In this document: positions 5,786 through 8,607 of the stretch, piece by piece
Layout of the letters: the number at the start of each line of letters is the position of its first letter
Position numbering within the stretch: position 1 is the first letter of the stretch
Source of the DNA: Rhodospirillaceae bacterium
Lineage (GTDB): Bacteria; Pseudomonadota; Alphaproteobacteria; DSM-16000; Inquilinaceae
NCBI GenBank assembly: GCA_020425485.1
Contig: JAGQRL010000033.1
Location: 1 to 8,607, forward strand
DNA length: 8,607 nucleotides
Reading direction: 5' to 3'
Made by a program: the position numbers and the translations under genes
Notes under the pieces: model-generated
Seen by the model: the letters and a program-made list of their open reading frames with translations, nothing else
What the model was told of the DNA's origin: nothing
The model's database searches: none

Positions 5786-6865
5786 ATGTCGGATTCGCCG
5801 CCCTCCACCGCGCGCAAAGAAACGGTCGAGCGACATGCGCGCGACGCCTTCAGCCTGATGCAGCGCTACGATGTGCCGCCGACGCCCCGCAACTACACCA
5901 TCTGGTTCGACTATGCGGCCGGCTGGAACCCCGACCTGACCAACGCCGTCAACGAGATCCTCTCGCTTGCCCAACGGCTGAGCGAGACCGACACCAACAC
6001 GCTCTACGAACGCTTCTTCAGCGGCGACGAGCAGGAGCGCCTGGTCGTCAATGTGGGGGCGCGGCTGACCGCGAGCCTGAGTGCCGCGGCGAAGGACCTG
6101 CAAGCCGCCGGCGAGGCCAACAGCGCCTATAGCGACAAGCTGCAGGATTTTTCCGGCGATCTGGTGGAATCCGCCAGCAACGGCGACAACGACGGGCTGC
6201 AGTCCTCCCTCATCCGCATCCTCACGGAAACCCGGGAGGTGGCGCAGCAGAACAAGGCGTTGCAGCACCGGCTGGAAGCTTCGGCCGACGAAGTGCACGA
6301 GCTGCGCAGCGAGCTGGAGCAGATGCGCCGGGAAGCCCAGACCGACGGGCTGACGGGGCTGGCCAACCGCCGGCTGTTCGACCTGCGCCTGCGCGAGGAA
6401 GCAGGCACCGCCCAAGAATCCGAAAAGCCCATGTGCCTGGTGCTGTCGGACATCGACCACTTCAAGGTGTTCAACGATTCCTTCGGCCACCGCACCGGCG
6501 ACGAGGTGCTGCGCATCGTTTCCCGGGTGATCCGCGACTGCGTGAAGGGCCGCGACCTGGCAGCCCGCTACGGCGGCGAGGAATTCGCAGTCGTGCTGCC
6601 CGCGGCCAACTTGCAGGGGGCCGCCAACGTTGCCGAGGACATCCGCGCCCGGCTTGCCGGCAAGCGCCTGATCAACCGCACCACCGGCGACAGCTTCGGC
6701 ACCGTCACCCTCTCGCTCGGCGTTGCGGAATACCGCTCCGGCGAGCCGCTGGAAGACCTGATCGACCGCGCCGACGACGCGCTCTACCGCGCCAAGAGCA
6801 ACGGCCGCAACCGGGTGGAGACGGAAGGACCCGGCGACAAGGCCGGCCTCGGCCTGGTGGGCTGA
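5786..6865 (+). CDS. Cytosolic GGDEF diguanylate cyclase
   Basis: The protein has 359 residues and makes cyclic di-GMP from two GTP, a second messenger for motility, adhesion and cell-cycle control. Residues about 10-80 form an alphaproteobacterial-type helical N-terminal region (HARDAFSLMQRYDVPPTPRNY then WFDYAAGWNPDL). Residues 145-185 look like a coiled coil (TETREVAQQNKALQHRLEA), a likely dimerisation stalk. The GGDEF domain runs from about 186 to 345: DGLTGLANRR at 187-196, metal-site SDIDHFKVFND at 221-231, and the active-site loop RYGGEEF at 261-267. The catalytic signature is intact. The product-inhibition site, normally RxxD with Asp six residues before GGEEF, reads KGRD (254-257), so its arginine is replaced by lysine. 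There is no membrane segment or EAL domain. The start lacks a good ribosome site (CTTAGCCCTGGCC before ATG). The gene diverges from nadK and seems monocistronic. Confidence 0.97.
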   Translation: MSDSPPSTARKETVERHARDAFSLMQRYDVPPTPRNYTIWFDYAAGWNPDLTNAVNEILSLAQRLSETDTNTLYERFFSGDEQERLVVNVGARLTASLSAAAKDLQAAGEANSAYSDKLQDFSGDLVESASNGDNDGLQSSLIRILTETREVAQQNKALQHRLEASADEVHELRSELEQMRREAQTDGLTGLANRRLFDLRLREEAGTAQESEKPMCLVLSDIDHFKVFNDSFGHRTGDEVLRIVSRVIRDCVKGRDLAARYGGEEFAVVLPAANLQGAANVAEDIRARLAGKRLINRTTGDSFGTVTLSLGVAEYRSGEPLEDLIDRADDALYRAKSNGRNRVETEGPGDKAGLGLVG

Positions 6866-6961
6866 GCGGCCGGCTCAACATCCGGTCAATCTCCACCGCC
6901 CCGCCCCCGCCCGACGATCCGCTGGTATAGATGGGCGTAGGGGACTGAGCCCAAAACTGGG

Positions 6962-6977
6962 GACGGCAGAAGCCGTC
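6962..6977. other. Perfect 6-bp hairpin between the cyclase and DUF1491 genes
   Basis: GACGGC (6962-6967), the loop AGAA, then GCCGTC (6972-6977). It lies 96 bases after the cyclase stop and about 40 before the next start. It is not followed by a T run on either strand, so it is not a classical terminator. It could act with Rho, lie in the leader of the DUF1491 gene, or be chance in G+C-rich DNA. Confidence 0.3.
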
Positions 6978-7016
6978 TCGGTCGCCCACCATTGCCTGCC
7001 ATCCACCGGGGTCGCC

Positions 7017-7355
7017 ATGGGCCTGGAAGAGCTGCCCACCCAACTCTGGCTGTCGGCGGAAATCCGCCGCTGCAACCAGGACGGCACGCCCGTGGTGGTG
7101 CTCCACCGCGGCGATCCCGACCGCGGCACGGTGATCGTGCGCGTCGACACCCTGGGCCAGGGCATCCGCATCTTCACCCGCGCCTACGGGCCGGAGGGGC
7201 ACATCCAATGGACCCCGGCGCTCGATGGCGCTGCGGTCAACGGCGAGGCCGCTGATGCCTATGTGGCGCGCTGCCTCAACTGGGATCCCGATGCCTGGGT
7301 GGTGGAGGCCGAGGAGCGCAGCGGCGACAACCCGTTCGCGGCCGGGTTTCCCTAA
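7017..7355 (+). CDS. DUF1491 family protein
   Basis: The protein has 112 residues, the usual size of this alphaproteobacterial family of unknown function (PF07372). Recognisable features in order are LPTQLWLSAEIRRCNQDG at 6-23, the RGDPDRGTVIVRVD segment at 31-44, a DxAY-like ADAYVARCLNWDPDAW segment at 79-94, and the acidic end VVEAEERSGDNPF. The RGDP-G-V-V pattern and the DPD-W-VE pattern are the parts I rely on. It is small, soluble and has no signal peptide or membrane segment. The ribosome site is modest (GGGG, 5 bases before the ATG). It lies between the cyclase and the transporter gene with 151- and 132-base gaps, so neither linkage is strong. Function is not known and the context does not reveal it. 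Confidence 0.87.
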   Translation: MGLEELPTQLWLSAEIRRCNQDGTPVVVLHRGDPDRGTVIVRVDTLGQGIRIFTRAYGPEGHIQWTPALDGAAVNGEAADAYVARCLNWDPDAWVVEAEERSGDNPFAAGFP

Positions 7356-7473
7356 CGAACCACCGGGAAACACCGGAAAATACTGGACAGGCCAGCCCCC
7401 CTCTGGACAAGGTGCCCTCCGATGACAAGGCGCTGCCACCGCCACAGCGGACCCCTGGAACGGCGCCGATCAC

Positions 7474-7480
7474 GAGGAGG
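7474..7480 (+). promoter_or_regulatory. Strong ribosome binding site of the binding-protein gene
   Basis: GAGGAGG stands 7 bases before the ATG at 7488. It fixes the start and suggests high expression, as expected for a periplasmic binding protein. No clear promoter boxes are visible in the 132-base gap before it. Confidence 0.75.
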
Positions 7481-7487
7481 TTTTCGC

Positions 7488-8607
7488 ATGCACCGGACCC
7501 GCTTGGCCGCCGCCGCCGTGACTGCCGCGGCCCTGCTCGCCCCCACCGTTGCCGACGCAGCCGACGAGGTGCGCATCGGCATGGTCACTACCCTGTCCGG
7601 CCCCGGTTCGGGGCTCGGCATCGACATCCGCGACGGCTTCATGCTGGCCATCACCCAGCGCGACGGCACGCTCGGCGGGCTGCCGGTGGAGGTGGTGGAA
7701 GGCGACGACACGCGCGAGCCGGATGTCGCCCGCACCCTTGTGCAGCGGATGATCGAGCGCGACCGGGTGGACATCATCACCGGCATCGTGTGGTCGAACC
7801 TGGCGCTGGCGGTGATGCCCACGATCGCGCGCAACGAGGTGTTCTTCATCAGCGCCAATGCCGGCCCCTCGGCCCTGGCGGGTGAGCAGTGCAACCCGTG
7901 GTTCTTCAATGTCGCCTACCAGAACGACAACAACCACGAAGCCATGGGCCAGGCGATGTCCGATATGGGCTACGCCACCGCGGTGATCCTGGCGCCCAAC
8001 TATCCGGCCGGCCAGGATTCGCTCACCGGCTTCCAGCGCTACTACAACGGCGAGGTGCTGGAGGAGATCTATACCCAGCTCGGCCAGCTCGACTACGCCG
8101 CGGAGATCGCGCGCATCCGCGATGCGGCACCGGAGGCGGTGTTCTTCTTCTACCCCGGCGGCATGGGCATCAACTTCATCCAGCAATACGTCCAGGCCGG
8201 GCTGGCCGACACCATCCCGTTCTTCGGGCCGGCCTTCAGCTTCGACCAGACCATCCTGGCCGCGGTGGGCGATGCCGCCCTCGGCAGGTCCAACACCGCC
8301 CAGTGGAGCCCCGACCTCGACAACCCGGCCAATGCCGAGTTCGTGGCGGACTTCATCGCCGCCTATGGCCGCATCCCGTCGCTCTACGCCGCCCAGGGGT
8401 ACGACGCCGCCCTGCTGATCGATTCCGCCGTCGCCGCGGTGGACGGTGCGGTGGAGGATCGCGACGCCTTCCGCACCGCCCTGGAAGCCGCAGAGTTCGA
8501 CAGCGTACGCGGCGAGTTCCGCTTCAACACCAACCACTACCCGATCCAGAACTTCTATCTGCGCGAGGTGGTGCGCAACGACGATGGCGAGCTGACCAAC
8601 CGCATCG
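7488..8607 (+). CDS. Periplasmic substrate-binding protein of a branched-chain-amino-acid-type ABC transporter, C-terminus cut by window edge
   Basis: I translated this frame by hand; it is open from the ATG at 7488 to the right edge (373 complete codons). A signal peptide fills residues 1-24 (MHRTRLAAAAVTAAALLAPT then VADA, cleaved before AD), so the mature protein is periplasmic. The mature start EVRIGMVTTLSGPGSGLGI is the typical opening of the Peripla_BP_6 (LivJ-like) fold. Other family-like parts are RDGFMLAI, a VEGDDTREPDVART segment, the ligand-site region SANAGPSALAGEQCNPWFF and QNDNNHEAMGQAMSDMGY, and a C-terminal YAAQGYDAALLID. The protein captures a small ligand for a LivHMGF-type importer. 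Despite the family name, many members carry aromatic acids, amides or urea, so the substrate is open. The family usually has about 380-400 residues, so only a short piece is missing. Permease and ATPase genes are expected just downstream. Confidence 0.93.
   Translation, partial: MHRTRLAAAAVTAAALLAPTVADAADEVRIGMVTTLSGPGSGLGIDIRDGFMLAITQRDGTLGGLPVEVVEGDDTREPDVARTLVQRMIERDRVDIITGIVWSNLALAVMPTIARNEVFFISANAGPSALAGEQCNPWFFNVAYQNDNNHEAMGQAMSDMGYATAVILAPNYPAGQDSLTGFQRYYNGEVLEEIYTQLGQLDYAAEIARIRDAAPEAVFFFYPGGMGINFIQQYVQAGLADTIPFFGPAFSFDQTILAAVGDAALGRSNTAQWSPDLDNPANAEFVADFIAAYGRIPSLYAAQGYDAALLIDSAVAAVDGAVEDRDAFRTALEAAEFDSVRGEFRFNTNHYPIQNFYLREVVRNDDGELTNRI

Noticed and set aside
7470..8537. Minus-strand open frame of 355 codons antisense to the binding-protein gene
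   Set aside because: The plus strand has a strong ribosome site, a signal peptide and family-typical sequence; the antisense frame is a shadow.

Overview
The window is strongly G+C-rich. Its genes carry several families found largely or mainly in Alphaproteobacteria: a DUF1491 protein, a PAS_5-type protein, an alphaproteobacterial-style NAD kinase ending in FDPDMNLDERIIKEQF, and a cytosolic GGDEF protein with an N-terminal helical region typical of that class. A member of Rhodospirillales or a relative is the best guess. This is an inference from protein style, not from a database match. I see no rRNA, tRNA, CRISPR array, insertion sequence or phage gene.

Layout. Left part, all on the minus strand and read from right to left: a ParA/ParF-like ATPase (3078-3785); a ribbon-helix-helix protein (2602-3033, with an alternative start at 3081 that would overlap the ATPase stop as ATGA); a PAS_5-type protein with a long disordered N-terminus (1679-2572); then, after about 190 bases, a membrane-anchored trypsin-like serine protease that runs off the left edge (start 1487). 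The first three genes look like one operon. A deviant-Walker ATPase followed by a ribbon-helix-helix partner is the plan of type Ib partition cassettes (ParF/ParG). Here it has a PAS-domain third gene and no plasmid replication genes in view.

Middle part: a 790-base spacer (3786-4575) holds an AT-rich promoter or centromere-like block next to parA, a doubtful 47-codon ORF, and a long hairpin followed by four T that is a good intrinsic terminator for nadK. The NAD kinase gene nadK (4576-5364, minus) is transcribed away from a diguanylate cyclase gene (5786-6865, plus). Between them lies a 421-base divergent regulatory region with short direct repeats and a bulged inverted repeat.

Right part, plus strand: the diguanylate cyclase, a DUF1491 protein (7017-7355), and the periplasmic binding protein of a branched-chain-amino-acid-type ABC transporter (start 7488, cut by the right edge). 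The transporter's permease and ATPase genes would be expected just outside the window.

Most of the window is ordinary chromosomal housekeeping and signalling. The part that deserves attention is the ParA / ribbon-helix-helix / PAS_5 group, with its AT-rich upstream block and the anchored protease beside it.
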